Origin: Nitrosomonas sp.
GTDB taxonomy: Bacteria > Pseudomonadota > Gammaproteobacteria > Burkholderiales > Nitrosomonadaceae
Direction: 5' to 3'
Assembly: GCA_021774195.1 (NCBI GenBank)
Contig: JAJFJJ010000119.1
Location: 1 to 56,273, forward strand
DNA: 56,273 nt
Positions 34,463-45,459 of the stretch are shown here, in pieces. Within the stretch, counting starts at the first letter, position 1. Every line of letters begins with the position of its first letter. The position numbers and the translations under genes were made by a program. Under the pieces are notes generated by a model. That model did not search any database and had not been told where the DNA came from. It saw only the letters and a program-made list of their open reading frames with translations.

Positions 34463-35796
34463 TGTCCTTAAACAAGCGCATTCTTTTGAGTGCGACATTG
34501 GTGTTGCTGATCTTTATTGTCGGTATTGCCGTCACATTGGATCGTGCATTTTATGACAGCGCACGTTTAGGGGTTGAGGATCGTATGTTGGCAAGGTTGC
34601 TGATGCTAATGGGCGATGCTGAAGTTGATGAAACCGGTATTCTTTATATGCCGACTAATATACTAGACACCGAATTCAGTCGCCCTGACTCTGCTACTTA
34701 TGGCTACATTGTCGATCATACAAAAACAATCGCCTGGAAGTCCACTTCAGCCTTAAACAAAACCATTCCATCACCTTACTTGCTTGAAAAAGGTTCAAAG
34801 CAATTCGATCAGATAACAATCAATCAAGAAACTTTCTTTGCCTATAGTTTTGGCGTCGCCTGGGCCACCGAGTCAGGCAGTTATCCGCTCACTTTCAACG
34901 TCATTACCGACACCGAACTTTTTGATGCACAAATAGAACGCTATCGGGAAGACCTGTGGGGTTGGTTGAGCATTATGGCGTTATTGTTGCTGATTACGCA
35001 AATGCTGGTTTTACGATGGGGGCTGCAACCATTGCGCCAAGTCTCCACTGAATTATTTGCGATAGAATCCGGTCAACAAGACAATGTAAAGGGGATTTAT
35101 CCCAGTGAATTAAAGTTGCTAACGGATAGTATTAATTCGTTAATTAATCATGAACGCAAACAGCAAAAACGCTATCGAAATGGGCTGGCGGATTTAGCGC
35201 ACAGTTTAAAAACACCGTTGGCTGTTTTACAAGGTGCCGCCATAACGAAAGAAAACGAGCGGGTTAAGCTCAAAACCATCCATGAACAAATTGAGCGCAT
35301 GGACAATATTATCCAATATCAATTACGGCGTGCGGCGACTGCCGGAAGTTCGCCGGGCATGCGTCTGATCAGGCTCCGCCCAATTACCGATAGAATTGTT
35401 TCTGCCGTTGAAAAGGCCTATCACGACAAACACCCAAATATTGTCATTCAAGTTAATGAGGACATCAACCTTCGCATTGATGAAGGCGACCTAATGGAGT
35501 TATTAGGCAACCTAGTGGATAACGCATTTAAATGGTGTCGACACGTTATCATCATCTCAGCAAAAAATGAGGCGGATCAGATCATGATGCAAATTAGCGA
35601 TGACGGGCCAGGTATTCAACAAAATGAAATTTCTAGAATCTTAGAACGTGGCGTTCGTGCGGATCAATCCACACCCGGACACGGCATTGGGTTGGCCATT
35701 GTGCGCGACATCATTCAAGTGTATGGCGGCGAATTATTAATTGATCAAAATAATCCGCATGGCGCACGTATTACGATCAGACTAAACAACAAATAA
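34459..35796 (+). CDS. phoQ: PhoQ-type sensor histidine kinase
   Basis: About 445 residues. One helix near the N-terminus, a periplasmic sensor of about 140 residues, a second helix (LSIMALLLLITQMLVLRW), HAMP, then the dimerisation domain with LAHSLKTPLAVLQ (phospho-His at about 248), which matches PhoQ rather than a generic kinase. N-box DNAFKW, DDGPGI and GHGIGLAI complete the ATPase. ATG 34459 is chosen because it overlaps the phoP stop as ATGA; the frame is open 15 bases earlier. The acidic patch that binds Mg2+ in enteric PhoQ is not evident. Confidence 0.85.
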   Translation: MMSLNKRILLSATLVLLIFIVGIAVTLDRAFYDSARLGVEDRMLARLLMLMGDAEVDETGILYMPTNILDTEFSRPDSATYGYIVDHTKTIAWKSTSALNKTIPSPYLLEKGSKQFDQITINQETFFAYSFGVAWATESGSYPLTFNVITDTELFDAQIERYREDLWGWLSIMALLLLITQMLVLRWGLQPLRQVSTELFAIESGQQDNVKGIYPSELKLLTDSINSLINHERKQQKRYRNGLADLAHSLKTPLAVLQGAAITKENERVKLKTIHEQIERMDNIIQYQLRRAATAGSSPGMRLIRLRPITDRIVSAVEKAYHDKHPNIVIQVNEDINLRIDEGDLMELLGNLVDNAFKWCRHVIIISAKNEADQIMMQISDDGPGIQQNEISRILERGVRADQSTPGHGIGLAIVRDIIQVYGGELLIDQNNPHGARITIRLNNK

Positions 35797-35797
35797 C

Positions 35798-35816
35798 CCT
35801 TGTAACTATAACAAGG
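35798..35816. terminator. Bidirectional hairpin between phoQ and anmK
   Basis: CCTTGT and ACAAGG form a 6-bp stem with a 7-base loop exactly in the gap between two convergent genes, with a short CTTT on the plus strand. Modest hairpin. Confidence 0.4.
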
Positions 35817-35818
35817 CT

Positions 35819-36928
35819 TTAGGCCGGATAAATCGCGCCAAGTACTCGCGCCCCTTTCGCGCCGGTAACAGCCGGTAAATTCGCAGGTACTTTCAACATT
35901 GTTTGCTGTGCTAACCAAGCAAAAGCATAAGCTTCGACCCAATCTGCTGCTACCCCTAAGTCGTCCGTCAATAATACCGCCCGACCTGCAAGCGCTTCTT
36001 TTAAGCGCGCCATCAGCACCGCGTTATGGGCACCACCACCGCAAACAAAAATTTCTTTAGCAGCCGCACAATCCCTTTCTATTGCATTGGCAATAGTGAT
36101 GACTGTTAATTGCAGTAAGGTCGCTTGAACATCTTTTGCATCTTCACCAGTCTCATTTCCAATCAGAAATTGATCTAACCACTGAATATTGAACAAATCT
36201 CTACCGGTGCTCTTTGGTGGTTCAAGTGAAAAGAATGGTTCTGATAACAATTTGTTAAGCAAATGGGGTATCAACCGGCCTTGAGCAGCCCAGTCGCCAT
36301 TTTTGTCATATGGTTGTTCTGTGTGACGTAAGCACCACGTATCCATCAACATATTACCGGGTCCGCAATCAAAGCCGGTCACGGTCTGATCGACAGGAAG
36401 ATTGGTGATATTTGCAATGCCGCCGATATTTACGATGGCGCGAGCGATATTAGTATGCTGAAAAACGGCTTGATGAAATGCTGGTACCAATGGTGCACCT
36501 TGTCCTCCTGCGGCAATATCGCGGCTTCTGAAATCTGTGACTACGGTTATCCCGGTTAACTCTGCCAACAAAGCCGCATTAACCAGTTGGGTCGTGTATT
36601 GCTTATCTGCTTCCGGGCAATGCCGCACCGTCTGTCCGTGACAGCCGATGGCAACCACTTGTTGCGAAGAAACAGGGCTTTGATCTAGCAGTTTGATCAC
36701 CGCTTGCGCATAAAGACGGGACAGTTGATTACTTATCAATGCGGCGCGGTTAAGTTCATCGTTACCCGATTGATGAAGCGAGAGAAGCTGTGATCGTAGT
36801 GATTCCGAGTAGGGGGAAAAATAAGTTTGGTGCAGGATTGGAGCAGGTCCACTAAAGTCTGCCAGAATGGCATCGACACCATCCAAGCTAGTGCCTGACA
36901 TGATGCCGATATAGTAGGCGGGATTCAA
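35819..36928 (-). CDS. anmK: Anhydro-N-acetylmuramic acid kinase
   Basis: Phosphorylates and opens the 1,6-anhydro ring of recycled anhMurNAc to MurNAc-6-phosphate in cell-wall recycling. The 369-residue protein shows IGIMSGTSLDGVDA at the start, GCHGQTVRH, GFDCGPGNMLMD and EIFVCGGGAHNAVL. The frame opens with TTG at 36928, directly before the conserved core, and no ATG fits as well. It follows the M23 peptidase gene by 30 bases; a peptidoglycan recycling and remodelling pair. Confidence 0.94.
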   Translation of the reverse strand: MNPAYYIGIMSGTSLDGVDAILADFSGPAPILHQTYFSPYSESLRSQLLSLHQSGNDELNRAALISNQLSRLYAQAVIKLLDQSPVSSQQVVAIGCHGQTVRHCPEADKQYTTQLVNAALLAELTGITVVTDFRSRDIAAGGQGAPLVPAFHQAVFQHTNIARAIVNIGGIANITNLPVDQTVTGFDCGPGNMLMDTWCLRHTEQPYDKNGDWAAQGRLIPHLLNKLLSEPFFSLEPPKSTGRDLFNIQWLDQFLIGNETGEDAKDVQATLLQLTVITIANAIERDCAAAKEIFVCGGGAHNAVLMARLKEALAGRAVLLTDDLGVAADWVEAYAFAWLAQQTMLKVPANLPAVTGAKGARVLGAIYPA

Positions 36929-36958
36929 ATGGCGAACAGCCCTTGGCAGACTTTAGTT

Positions 36959-38290
36959 TTAGTTTAAAGCAGCAAAGTGAATATTACGCATAATATCTAA
37001 ACGCGCTGCCAATGATTTTGTTTCATTCTGAAATTCTTGCAAGTCATTATGAGCAATTGGCTGTGCCGATGGTAGAATCACTTTGGAAGGATCACGTTGC
37101 ACCCCATCCACACGTAACTCATAGTGTAAATGTGGTCCTGTAGCCATGCCTGTAGCACCGACATAACCAATCACATCACCTTGAGCAACAGTTGAGCCCT
37201 TTTTTAGACCCTTGGCAAAGCGGGAAAGGTGGCCATAAGCGGTTTCATATTTACCATCATGTTTAACAATAATGATCTTGCCATAACCTCGCTGAGTTCC
37301 CGCGAAAGTTACCACACCCTTTGCCGTGGTCTTCACAGGCGTGCCAGTTGGTGCCGCATAGTCAATGCCTTTATGTGCGCGCCACTCTTTTAGTACGGGA
37401 TGAAAACGTGCGTTTGTGAAACCTGAGCTAATCCGTGAGAATGTGAGCGGCGACATCAAGAATGCTTTGCGAAGACTCTCGCCTTCCGGTGTGTAATAAC
37501 CTCCACCACCATTTGATGATTCGAAATACACCGCACGATGAGACTCTCCTTTGTTAACAAACTCAACCGCTAAAACACGTCCGTTTTTAGCGTGCTCACC
37601 GCTTTCGTCCTGAAGTGATTCATAAACCACGGTAAAATGGTCTCCCTTACGGAGATCGCGATAAAAATCAATATCTGACGCAAAGATCTCAGTCAACTGC
37701 ATGGCGACATTGTTGGGTATATCAGAGCGATCTGTTGCACCAAACAATGAATTTTTCACCACGCCGGATTTCATTTGTACTTGCGCATCAAATTTGATGA
37801 CTTGCTCAGACATTTTAAATTCTTGATCGGTTTTTTCCATCAAGAACAGTTCTTCACTGCCAAAAAAGTATTTCAACATTAATAGCTCACCAGCAGCAGT
37901 TGTTTGCGCATAAACTGTTCTATCTGGTCTTAATTGGCGCATTGCTCTACTATCTCGTGCAGCGCTTAGAAATGCACTGGTGTCCTCTTTGTTGACATCA
38001 AGACGATTCAGAATAGTCGCAATCGTGTCACCGCGCTGGATACTTTCTTGACGCCAAAAAGATTGATTAGGTTGAGCGGAAAATTGAGTGCCAGGAATCA
38101 ATAGGTCTCTCGTAATTTCCTCAACTTCGAAATCTTCGAGAACGGGATAATTTGGTGCAATACCAAATGCGGTAACAAATCCAAATAATGGAATCGTGGA
38201 AATCACAATCAACCAACGCAATGTTTTTTTTGTTAATCGGGATGACTTTTGAGCTAAAATCATTTGTTTACTACGTGGCATAAAGAACAT
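36959..38290 (-). CDS. mepM: M23 family murein endopeptidase (MepM-like)
   Basis: A 443-residue envelope protein with a signal anchor (about 26-46), an OapA/LysM-like segment (SIQRGDTIATILNRLDV), a middle domain, and a C-terminal M23 metallopeptidase: HKGIDYAAPTGTPV (first Zn His and Asp), GYGKIIIVKHDGKYETAYGH, and GPHLHYEL. Members cut D-Ala-mDAP cross-links to allow wall growth. In the usual proteobacterial order it is transcribed with anmK and divergently from tyrS, as here. Confidence 0.92.
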   Translation of the reverse strand: MFFMPRSKQMILAQKSSRLTKKTLRWLIVISTIPLFGFVTAFGIAPNYPVLEDFEVEEITRDLLIPGTQFSAQPNQSFWRQESIQRGDTIATILNRLDVNKEDTSAFLSAARDSRAMRQLRPDRTVYAQTTAAGELLMLKYFFGSEELFLMEKTDQEFKMSEQVIKFDAQVQMKSGVVKNSLFGATDRSDIPNNVAMQLTEIFASDIDFYRDLRKGDHFTVVYESLQDESGEHAKNGRVLAVEFVNKGESHRAVYFESSNGGGGYYTPEGESLRKAFLMSPLTFSRISSGFTNARFHPVLKEWRAHKGIDYAAPTGTPVKTTAKGVVTFAGTQRGYGKIIIVKHDGKYETAYGHLSRFAKGLKKGSTVAQGDVIGYVGATGMATGPHLHYELRVDGVQRDPSKVILPSAQPIAHNDLQEFQNETKSLAARLDIMRNIHFAALN

Positions 38291-38580
38291 TGAATAATCT
38301 CTCGAATAATTTCACTGGGCTTTTCTTGGGCGAAATTCTAGCATGAAAATGCGTCGTCTAGTACTAAGGTACAGTTGATAAATCAATATAACGTCAAAAA
38401 AACACAACACTTTATCTTGAGAAAGTATCGAATTACTCCGGTTTAATTTAAATGATGAGATAAAATGCAGAAATAAAAGATCTGAAATATTAAATAATAT
38501 AGTGCAGAATAAATTCAAGTGGATGTAAATAAACCACTTTATTTGTGAAAATTAATAATTACAACATCCGTCAATCTATT

Positions 38581-39783
38581 GTGAACAGTTCAACCGAAAA
38601 ACAAATTGAAATTATCAAGCGTGGCAGCCACGAACTTTTGATCGAGAAAGAATTAGAGACTAAGCTTGATTCAAATCGTCCGCTACGAGTCAAAGCAGGT
38701 TTTGACCCCACCGCCCCGGATTTACACCTAGGACACGCTGTCCTATTAAATAAGCTGCGCCAATTACAAGATCTGGGGCATCACATCCTTTTTTTGATTG
38801 GTGATTTCACCGGCATGATTGGTGACCCAAGCGGAAAAAATACGACCCGTCCGCCACTCACACGTGAGCAAGTGGCACAAAATGCAGAATCCTATACCAC
38901 CCAAGTTTTTAAGATTCTGAAACAGGAACAAACCGAAGTGGTTTTTAATTCAACCTGGATGGATCAGTTCAACGCTGCTGATTTGATCAAACTGGCCGCT
39001 ACACACACAGTCGCACGCATGCTTGAACGCGACGACTTTGACAAACGCTATCGTAATAACCAACCCATTGCCATCCACGAATTTCTCTATCCATTGATCC
39101 AGGGCTATGATTCTGTGGCACTTAAAGCGGATCTTGAGCTTGGTGGAACGGATCAGAAATTCAACTTGTTAATGGGGCGCGAATTACAGAAGGGTGCCGG
39201 ACAAGCCCAACAATGCATCCTGACCATGCCGTTGCTGGAAGGTTTGGATGGCGTTAATAAAATGTCCAAGTCTTTGAATAACTATGTTGGTATTACTGAA
39301 AGCCCGAAAGAAATATTCGGTAAATTGATGTCTGTTTCCGATCAATTAATGTGGCGCTATATCGAGTTATTGTCTTTTGAGTCACTGGATACGATCAGAA
39401 AATGGCAACAAGAAGTTGAAGCCGGGCGAAACCCAAGAGATATCAAAGTGATTTTTGCACAAGAAATTGTGGCTCGTTTTCACGATCAACAAGAAGCTGA
39501 AGCAGCGCTTACTGACTTTGAAACACGGTTCAAGCGCGGCGCGTTGCCTGATGACATTGTTGAAAAAACAATCCCAAACAATGGCGAGGCACTACCCCTG
39601 CCTCAATTATTAAAACAGGCTGAGTTAACAGCCAGCACTAGCGAGGCGATACGCATGATTGGACAAGGTGCGGTCAAAATAAATGGTGAAAAAGTGACCG
39701 ATAAAGCAACCGCAATACCCGCAGGTGAGGCGAATGTTTTCCAAGTCGGTAAACGTAAATTCGCCAAAGTGACGGTTTCTTAG
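38581..39783 (+). CDS. tyrS: Tyrosyl-tRNA synthetase
   Basis: Charges tRNA-Tyr in the cytosol. HIGH-type motif is [20 protein letters not shown], then [14 protein letters not shown], the tyrosine pocket [15 protein letters not shown], and KMSKS in NKMSKSLNN. An S4 RNA-binding domain closes the protein ([18 protein letters not shown]). The GTG at 38581 gives a 400-residue protein whose N-terminus ([12 protein letters not shown]) fits the family; an alternative GTG at 38545 adds twelve residues. Neither has a clear ribosome site. Divergent from mepM-anmK. Confidence 0.96.
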   Translation: MNSSTEKQIEIIKRGSHELLIEKELETKLDSNRPLRVKAGFDPTAPDLHLGHAVLLNKLRQLQDLGHHILFLIGDFTGMIGDPSGKNTTRPPLTREQVAQNAESYTTQVFKILKQEQTEVVFNSTWMDQFNAADLIKLAATHTVARMLERDDFDKRYRNNQPIAIHEFLYPLIQGYDSVALKADLELGGTDQKFNLLMGRELQKGAGQAQQCILTMPLLEGLDGVNKMSKSLNNYVGITESPKEIFGKLMSVSDQLMWRYIELLSFESLDTIRKWQQEVEAGRNPRDIKVIFAQEIVARFHDQQEAEAALTDFETRFKRGALPDDIVEKTIPNNGEALPLPQLLKQAELTASTSEAIRMIGQGAVKINGEKVTDKATAIPAGEANVFQVGKRKFAKVTVS

Positions 39784-39794
39784 TATTTGTGGAT

Positions 39795-40859
39795 TCAGCG
39801 CTTATGCTGACTATATTGAGACGAATATCTCATAAATGGTGCTTCTACTAGATAGTATGACAGCGTAGCAAATAATATTGAGATTGATAGATAAAGGCTT
39901 AAATAAATGTGCCAATCATAATTGTACTGGCTTAAATAAAGTAGTATTGGGTAATGATAAATATATAAGCTATAGCTAATAAGTGAAATGAATGAAACAA
40001 CTTTTGGGCAACGCCAAGCGGGCTGGGTCAGCATAAAAGCGTAGGTGGCGAAACCTAAAACAAGTATGGAGACATAATCCAGCAAGATTTTGTAAAATAC
40101 CGCATCTTCACGATACGCTTCTAAATCCCACACAATACCGCTTTTTAAATACCCCAATATAATAAGTATCGATACGATTATAATTTTAGTTTTTAATTTT
40201 ATTTCAATGATATGTTGACTGTATCGATAGAGTAGGATCCCAATGAAGAAATTAAATAAATGAATATAGAATTGATCCTGCGCAAGCCTAACAAATTGAT
40301 TGAAATTGATTAGTTGGCTGAAATAGTCGTTTAAGGCTTCGAGTCTGAAGTGAATACTCAGCCAAACAAACACAAGAAATAGCGCAACACTGCCGATCAC
40401 ACTACTGCGCAGAAACAATAAAATGGCTATCGGTGCAATAATGTACCACTGAAACTCAACGGCCAGCGTCCAATAAACCGCATTAATACTTCGATTGTAA
40501 TCATCAAATAAATTGTGCACATTGAATAAATGCGCCGCAAAATCTAATAAATTCGAATCATAGTAGAGGGATAACAGGATAAGGGAAAAGACATAAGCGG
40601 GATATATCCTGAATATCCGACGAATAAAAAATATCCGGCTGGTAACCGAGATCGAATATTTTTTCTTTACAATGGACTCAAATGATTGAGCGAGAAGAAA
40701 GCCGCTGATAATGAAAAATAACGGCACCCCGTAACCTGCGATAGCATCAATAAAAATTTTGGCAAATGATGCCAGGTCTTGTGACGCTGAAGCAAAATGC
40801 CCAAAAACAACCAAGCTCACTGCAAGCGCACGGTAGAAATCAAAAATAGGATAACGCAC
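39795..40859 (-). CDS. Acyltransferase 3 family membrane O-acyltransferase
   Basis: A 354-residue polytopic protein, about ten helices. It starts IFDFYRALAVSLVVFGHFAS, the acyltransferase-3 entry motif with the R..A...V...H pattern, and continues GVPLFFIISGFLLAQSF and a VYWTLAVEFQWYIIAP segment. Such enzymes acetylate surface sugars (O-antigen, exopolysaccharide) or lipids. Acceptor unknown. It converges on tyrS with an 11-base gap and stands alone, so it may be a recent addition. Confidence 0.88.
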   Translation of the reverse strand: MRYPIFDFYRALAVSLVVFGHFASASQDLASFAKIFIDAIAGYGVPLFFIISGFLLAQSFESIVKKKYSISVTSRIFFIRRIFRIYPAYVFSLILLSLYYDSNLLDFAAHLFNVHNLFDDYNRSINAVYWTLAVEFQWYIIAPIAILLFLRSSVIGSVALFLVFVWLSIHFRLEALNDYFSQLINFNQFVRLAQDQFYIHLFNFFIGILLYRYSQHIIEIKLKTKIIIVSILIILGYLKSGIVWDLEAYREDAVFYKILLDYVSILVLGFATYAFMLTQPAWRCPKVVSFISLISYSLYIYHYPILLYLSQYNYDWHIYLSLYLSISILFATLSYYLVEAPFMRYSSQYSQHKR

Positions 40860-41010
40860 TGTTCTATTCTAACGCACTGCTGTTCATTAGAGAATATGCC
40901 TAATGGTAAAGTCTGAGTTAAAATTACGTCGCTGTTAAAAAATCAATTGTGCGTATTTTCATTTAAGCTATAAGCTTAGCATTCATCCTAGACAAAACAA
41001 TCAGATAATT

Positions 41011-44000
41011 ATGAAAAAAAGGTTGCTTAAACATTTTGATGCACTGTCTCAAGATGAGAAAGTCGTTTTGTACGTATTATCAGCTACCTATATACCGATC
41101 GCACAGACACGATTTCAGCAATTATTGTCAAGTAATGAATGCATGCCAAAGGGGCTTTCTAAAATTATCGCGAAACCACTACGTGAAAAACTAGTGAATC
41201 TTGGCCTTATTGAAGTAACCCACTTGGGCTGGAAATGCGCAGACTCAATTGCAGAGCCTCTTATAAGGGATGCTGCTCAACAACCTGAGTTTTTTGAATG
41301 CCTTTCGCGTCTAGTGCAAAATGACAACCCTGCTATGCCGCAAGGGTTTCATTTTGAATTTAGTACTCGCTTGTTACGAATTCATTTATATCAAAAAAAT
41401 GAGAAAGCGTTTCATAAGGAGTTTGAAAAAATTCTTCAAACACATTCTGAGTACTTAATAGAAATCTATCATCGTTTTTTCTTTCAAGATTTCGACCCAA
41501 ACTGGTTCGGTCTATTACCTCTTTCGATACAAATAACCATTTTACTAGACTATCAATTAATGCAACAGATATCACTTACCAATCTAACGCAACAGTATCA
41601 GTTGTTAAAAAGCTGTTTTAGTAAAGTCGCTTCAATTCCCAAACAAACCCTTTATCAGTATATCGAATTACGCATTATCCGTGGTGATGTCCAAGAGCTG
41701 GAAGAGATGCTCAATGGTGATGATTCTGTTACGGCCCATTTATTAATGGGCGCTATTCGTTTTTTGCAACACCGTAATGAAGAAGCATTGGATTATTATC
41801 ATATTGCGATCAAGCAGGCCCGAAAAGAATCGCGCAAACGCAATATTTATATTGCCGGTCAAATAGGCTATTTTTATTGTTTGGCCCTTTTTCAAAGCCA
41901 AACGGAAGAAAATCTCTCGATCTTAAGAAAACAGCTCCAATTTATTAAAAAGAATGATGATATCTATGATGGCTTTCATTTTTCAGAGTGTAGATTATTG
42001 ATCGGGTTGGACGTTTCTCAGGCAAGGACACAAGCTAGAGCGCAGGGTAATTACCTCTTTTTCAAATATCATGACGATGCGCCTTATGATCTGCTATGTT
42101 ATGTTTTATTACTATACTGGTTAGGTGAAATTGATCTACAAATAAAAGACGATCCGCTGATTATGGAAAGGCTCAATGAATTTTGTCAGCTAGCCGATGA
42201 ATATCATTATTACTGGTATGCCGCTGTAAGCTCTAGTCTATTAGAAAGACTATCCGCCACCAATAAAGTAACCAAGGATGTTGCCTTAAAATATCGTGAG
42301 TCATCATTCAATTTCATTATTAACTTGTTGCCTCATGTTGAGGTTTGGGAACGTGCGCTTGATGCTTTAACAAAGCTTGGTCATCAGGAGAGCTCCACGG
42401 CCGGTCAGCCATTCAAACAAGTCACATCACGTATGGCCTGGGTCTTAACAATGAACGATTGGGACATTGGCTTAGCTCCTAGGGAGCAAAAATTAGGCAA
42501 AAATGGTCGTTGGAGTAATGGTCGCCCGGTTGCCGTCAAGAGGTTACACAAAAGTCTTGAGAAATTTGATTATTTAACCGAGCAGGACAGGCAGATTTGT
42601 AGCCGCATTGAAATCGGTTATGAAGACGATTATTACAGCTATTATCGTAAGGAAGTCTATCAGCTCAATGAGCGAGCGCTTGTCGAAGCAATCGGCCATC
42701 CTCACATCTATTGGGAAGGTGCGATGAATTTAGAATGCCCTGTTAGTATTTCCACCGCTGAGTTGCAGTTACTCGTTTCTGAGAATAAAGACCAATTGTT
42801 GGTTAAATTAGCCCCTTATCCAGAGCGGAAACAAGATTATATTTTTGAACGAACGGCAGCAGATGATGTGCTGGTTTATAAAATAGAGCCTCAACACCAT
42901 GAGGTTGCTGCAATCTTAGGTCTGGAAGGTCTTTTGGTGCCTAAGAAGGCCAAGCAACAAGTGATTGATTCGATATCTTCTATCGCATCAATGTTGACCG
43001 TGCAATCTGACATCGGTGGCCAGTCCAGCCATGCCGAAACGGTTGAAGCCGATCACCGGTTACATATTCATTTGCAACCAATGAGAGACGGTATTCAGAT
43101 CGACCTTTTTGTTCAACCATTTGCCGATGGTGGCCCGGTTTATAAACCGGGTGTGGGCGGAACAACCGTGTTAGCTGAAATTGATGGTAAGCAACTACAA
43201 ACCACTCGTGATCTTGCTCAAGAAGAGAAATTTCTGAATCAGATGCTAGACGATTGCCCTGGGTTGTATCACACCACCAATGCCAAATGGATTATGGACG
43301 ACATGGAAATGGCATTGGAAGCATTACTGCAATTACAAGCGCTGGGTGACTATGCGGTACTGGAATGGCCCAAAGGCAAAGCGATCAAAGTAAGCCGGGA
43401 AACCGGTTTTTCTCAAGCGCAATTTTCAGTGCGTAAGGAAAAAAACTGGTTCAGCGTTTCCGGGGAAATTCAGGTCGATGATAATCGGGTGATGGAAATG
43501 CAGAATTTGATGGGATTATTGGCAACAACGCCCGGGCGTTTTCTGAAACTTGAAGACGGGCAAATCATAGCACTCACTCAAGAATTGCGTCAGCGATTGG
43601 ATGACCTTAACGGCTTGGGTGTCATGCAGGGGAAAGACTTAAATTTTCATCCCCTAGCGGCACAAGCGTTAAATGATATTACCGAAGGCATGGCCGTCAA
43701 GTCCGGCAAGCATTGGAAACAACAATTAAAGAAACTCACCGAACTGGATGACCTCGATCCACAGTTGCCTTCAACCTTGCAGGGTGAATTACGTGATTAT
43801 CAACTACAGGGTTATCAATGGATGGTCCGGTTAGCGCATTTAGGTGCGGGCGCCTGTCTGGCGGACGATATGGGGCTGGGTAAAACCATTCAGGCGCTGG
43901 CCCTGATCTTATCGCGCGCACTCAATGGGCCGACATTAATTCTGGCACCCACATCCGTTTGTAATAATTGGTTGGAAGAAGTGCAACGTTTTGCGCCAAC

Positions 44001-45171
44001 ACTTAATGTTAGCTACTTTGGGGTCGGTGACCGTCAGCAACAGTTAGATAATGCTGGACCATTTGATCTGGTTGTTTGCAGTTATGGTTTATTACAAAGT
44101 GAGGCCGATAAACTAAAACAGAAGCAATGGCACACCATTGTTGCGGATGAGGCGCAAGCGATTAAAAACCCCATGACACAGCGCTCTAAAGCAGCCATGG
44201 CATTACAAGGGGATTTTAAAATCATAACGACCGGCACGCCAATAGAAAATCATCTTGGTGAACTGTGGAACCTGTTTAATTTTATTAATCCCGGTTTGTT
44301 GGGGTCACTGAAAGATTTCAATGAACGTTATGCTCAGGATATCGAAAATAAGCGCGATCATGCTACTCAGCAGCGATTAAAAAAACTACTGCAGCCATTT
44401 ATTTTGAGACGGTTAAAAAATGACGTGCTGACTGAGTTACCCGCACGAACGGAAGTGACTCTGCATGTCGAGCTCAGTGAGGAAGAACGAACTTTCTATG
44501 AAGCATTACGTCGTAATGCCATGCAAACCATTGCCGAAGTTCAGGAACAAAATACGCCACCGGGACAACAGCATTTAAAGGTGTTGGCAGAAATCACAAA
44601 GCTGCGCCGCGCCTGCTGCAATCCGCGTTTAGTTTTGGCAGAAAGTGAGATCAGTAGCGCCAAATTGGAAGTGTTTGAAGCGTTGGTCGAAGAATTAATC
44701 GCCAACCACCACAAAGCGTTGGTGTTCAGTCAATTCGTCTCCCATCTCGCCTTGATCAGAGAATTGTTAGATAAAAAAGGAATCAATTATCAGTATTTGG
44801 ACGGCTCCACCTCAATGCCCAAGCGCAAAGCCGCCGTTAATGCGTTTCAATCCGGGCAGGGTGATTTGTTTTTGATTAGCCTGAAAGCCGGTGGTTCGGG
44901 GTTAAATCTAACGGCAGCAGATTATGTCGTGCATATGGACCCCTGGTGGAACCCGGCGGTTGAAGACCAAGCTTCTGATCGAGTGCACCGCATGGGGCAA
45001 AAACGCCCGGTTACCATTTATCGTTTGGTTACAAAAGATACCATTGAGGACAAAATTGTGGATTTACACCAGCACAAACGAGATCTGGCCAATAGTTTGC
45101 TTAAGGATGGGGATGTTAGTGGAAAAATGTCGGTTAAAGAAATGTTGGAATTGCTCGGGGATGTGGTTTAG
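41011..45171 (+). CDS. Large SNF2-family helicase-like ATPase with N-terminal repeat region
   Basis: A 1386-residue SNF2 translocase. Residues 1-460 are helical repeats (TPR-like; NEEALDYYHIAIKQARKES) after a winged-helix-like start; about 480-880 is a region I cannot assign; the ATPase core begins near 925 (QLQGYQWMVRL). Walker A is DDMGLGKT (K958), DEAQ at 1046-1049, TGTPIENHLGELW, then lobe 2: VFSQFVSHLALI, SLKAGGSGLNLTAADYVVHM and QASDRVHRMGQ. All catalytic motifs are intact. Close relatives occur in many gammaproteobacteria as housekeeping or accessory proteins of unknown job. It is followed by rapA (288 bases). Chromatin-type remodelling or removal of stalled proteins from DNA is the likely activity. 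Confidence 0.9.
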   Translation: MKKRLLKHFDALSQDEKVVLYVLSATYIPIAQTRFQQLLSSNECMPKGLSKIIAKPLREKLVNLGLIEVTHLGWKCADSIAEPLIRDAAQQPEFFECLSRLVQNDNPAMPQGFHFEFSTRLLRIHLYQKNEKAFHKEFEKILQTHSEYLIEIYHRFFFQDFDPNWFGLLPLSIQITILLDYQLMQQISLTNLTQQYQLLKSCFSKVASIPKQTLYQYIELRIIRGDVQELEEMLNGDDSVTAHLLMGAIRFLQHRNEEALDYYHIAIKQARKESRKRNIYIAGQIGYFYCLALFQSQTEENLSILRKQLQFIKKNDDIYDGFHFSECRLLIGLDVSQARTQARAQGNYLFFKYHDDAPYDLLCYVLLLYWLGEIDLQIKDDPLIMERLNEFCQLADEYHYYWYAAVSSSLLERLSATNKVTKDVALKYRESSFNFIINLLPHVEVWERALDALTKLGHQESSTAGQPFKQVTSRMAWVLTMNDWDIGLAPREQKLGKNGRWSNGRPVAVKRLHKSLEKFDYLTEQDRQICSRIEIGYEDDYYSYYRKEVYQLNERALVEAIGHPHIYWEGAMNLECPVSISTAELQLLVSENKDQLLVKLAPYPERKQDYIFERTAADDVLVYKIEPQHHEVAAILGLEGLLVPKKAKQQVIDSISSIASMLTVQSDIGGQSSHAETVEADHRLHIHLQPMRDGIQIDLFVQPFADGGPVYKPGVGGTTVLAEIDGKQLQTTRDLAQEEKFLNQMLDDCPGLYHTTNAKWIMDDMEMALEALLQLQALGDYAVLEWPKGKAIKVSRETGFSQAQFSVRKEKNWFSVSGEIQVDDNRVMEMQNLMGLLATTPGRFLKLEDGQIIALTQELRQRLDDLNGLGVMQGKDLNFHPLAAQALNDITEGMAVKSGKHWKQQLKKLTELDDLDPQLPSTLQGELRDYQLQGYQWMVRLAHLGAGACLADDMGLGKTIQALALILSRALNGPTLILAPTSVCNNWLEEVQRFAPTLNVSYFGVGDRQQQLDNAGPFDLVVCSYGLLQSEADKLKQKQWHTIVADEAQAIKNPMTQRSKAAMALQGDFKIITTGTPIENHLGELWNLFNFINPGLLGSLKDFNERYAQDIENKRDHATQQRLKKLLQPFILRRLKNDVLTELPARTEVTLHVELSEEERTFYEALRRNAMQTIAEVQEQNTPPGQQHLKVLAEITKLRRACCNPRLVLAESEISSAKLEVFEALVEELIANHHKALVFSQFVSHLALIRELLDKKGINYQYLDGSTSMPKRKAAVNAFQSGQGDLFLISLKAGGSGLNLTAADYVVHMDPWWNPAVEDQASDRVHRMGQKRPVTIYRLVTKDTIEDKIVDLHQHKRDLANSLLKDGDVSGKMSVKEMLELLGDVV

Positions 45172-45459
45172 TGTGGCATTGAAATGCGACACTGCAAACA
45201 CATCCCGTTTGTTTATGATTATTCAATAACCTTGGTCAGAATTGCTGTTTCTCCTGGGTCTTTGAAGTCTACCGGGTTTCCGCCAGTGCGTTTTCTCTCG
45301 CTAAACAAATCGTTTATCGTATTCCCACTTTAATTATTTTAATAAAAATGAACAAACGTATAAGTACTTATTTTAATTCCGTTAAAAGTTTTCATGGAGT
45401 ATGTAAAACTGTGTTTTCTTCTGTGGTGTTTTCCTTGAAAGTGCAATGAGGTTCTTAAT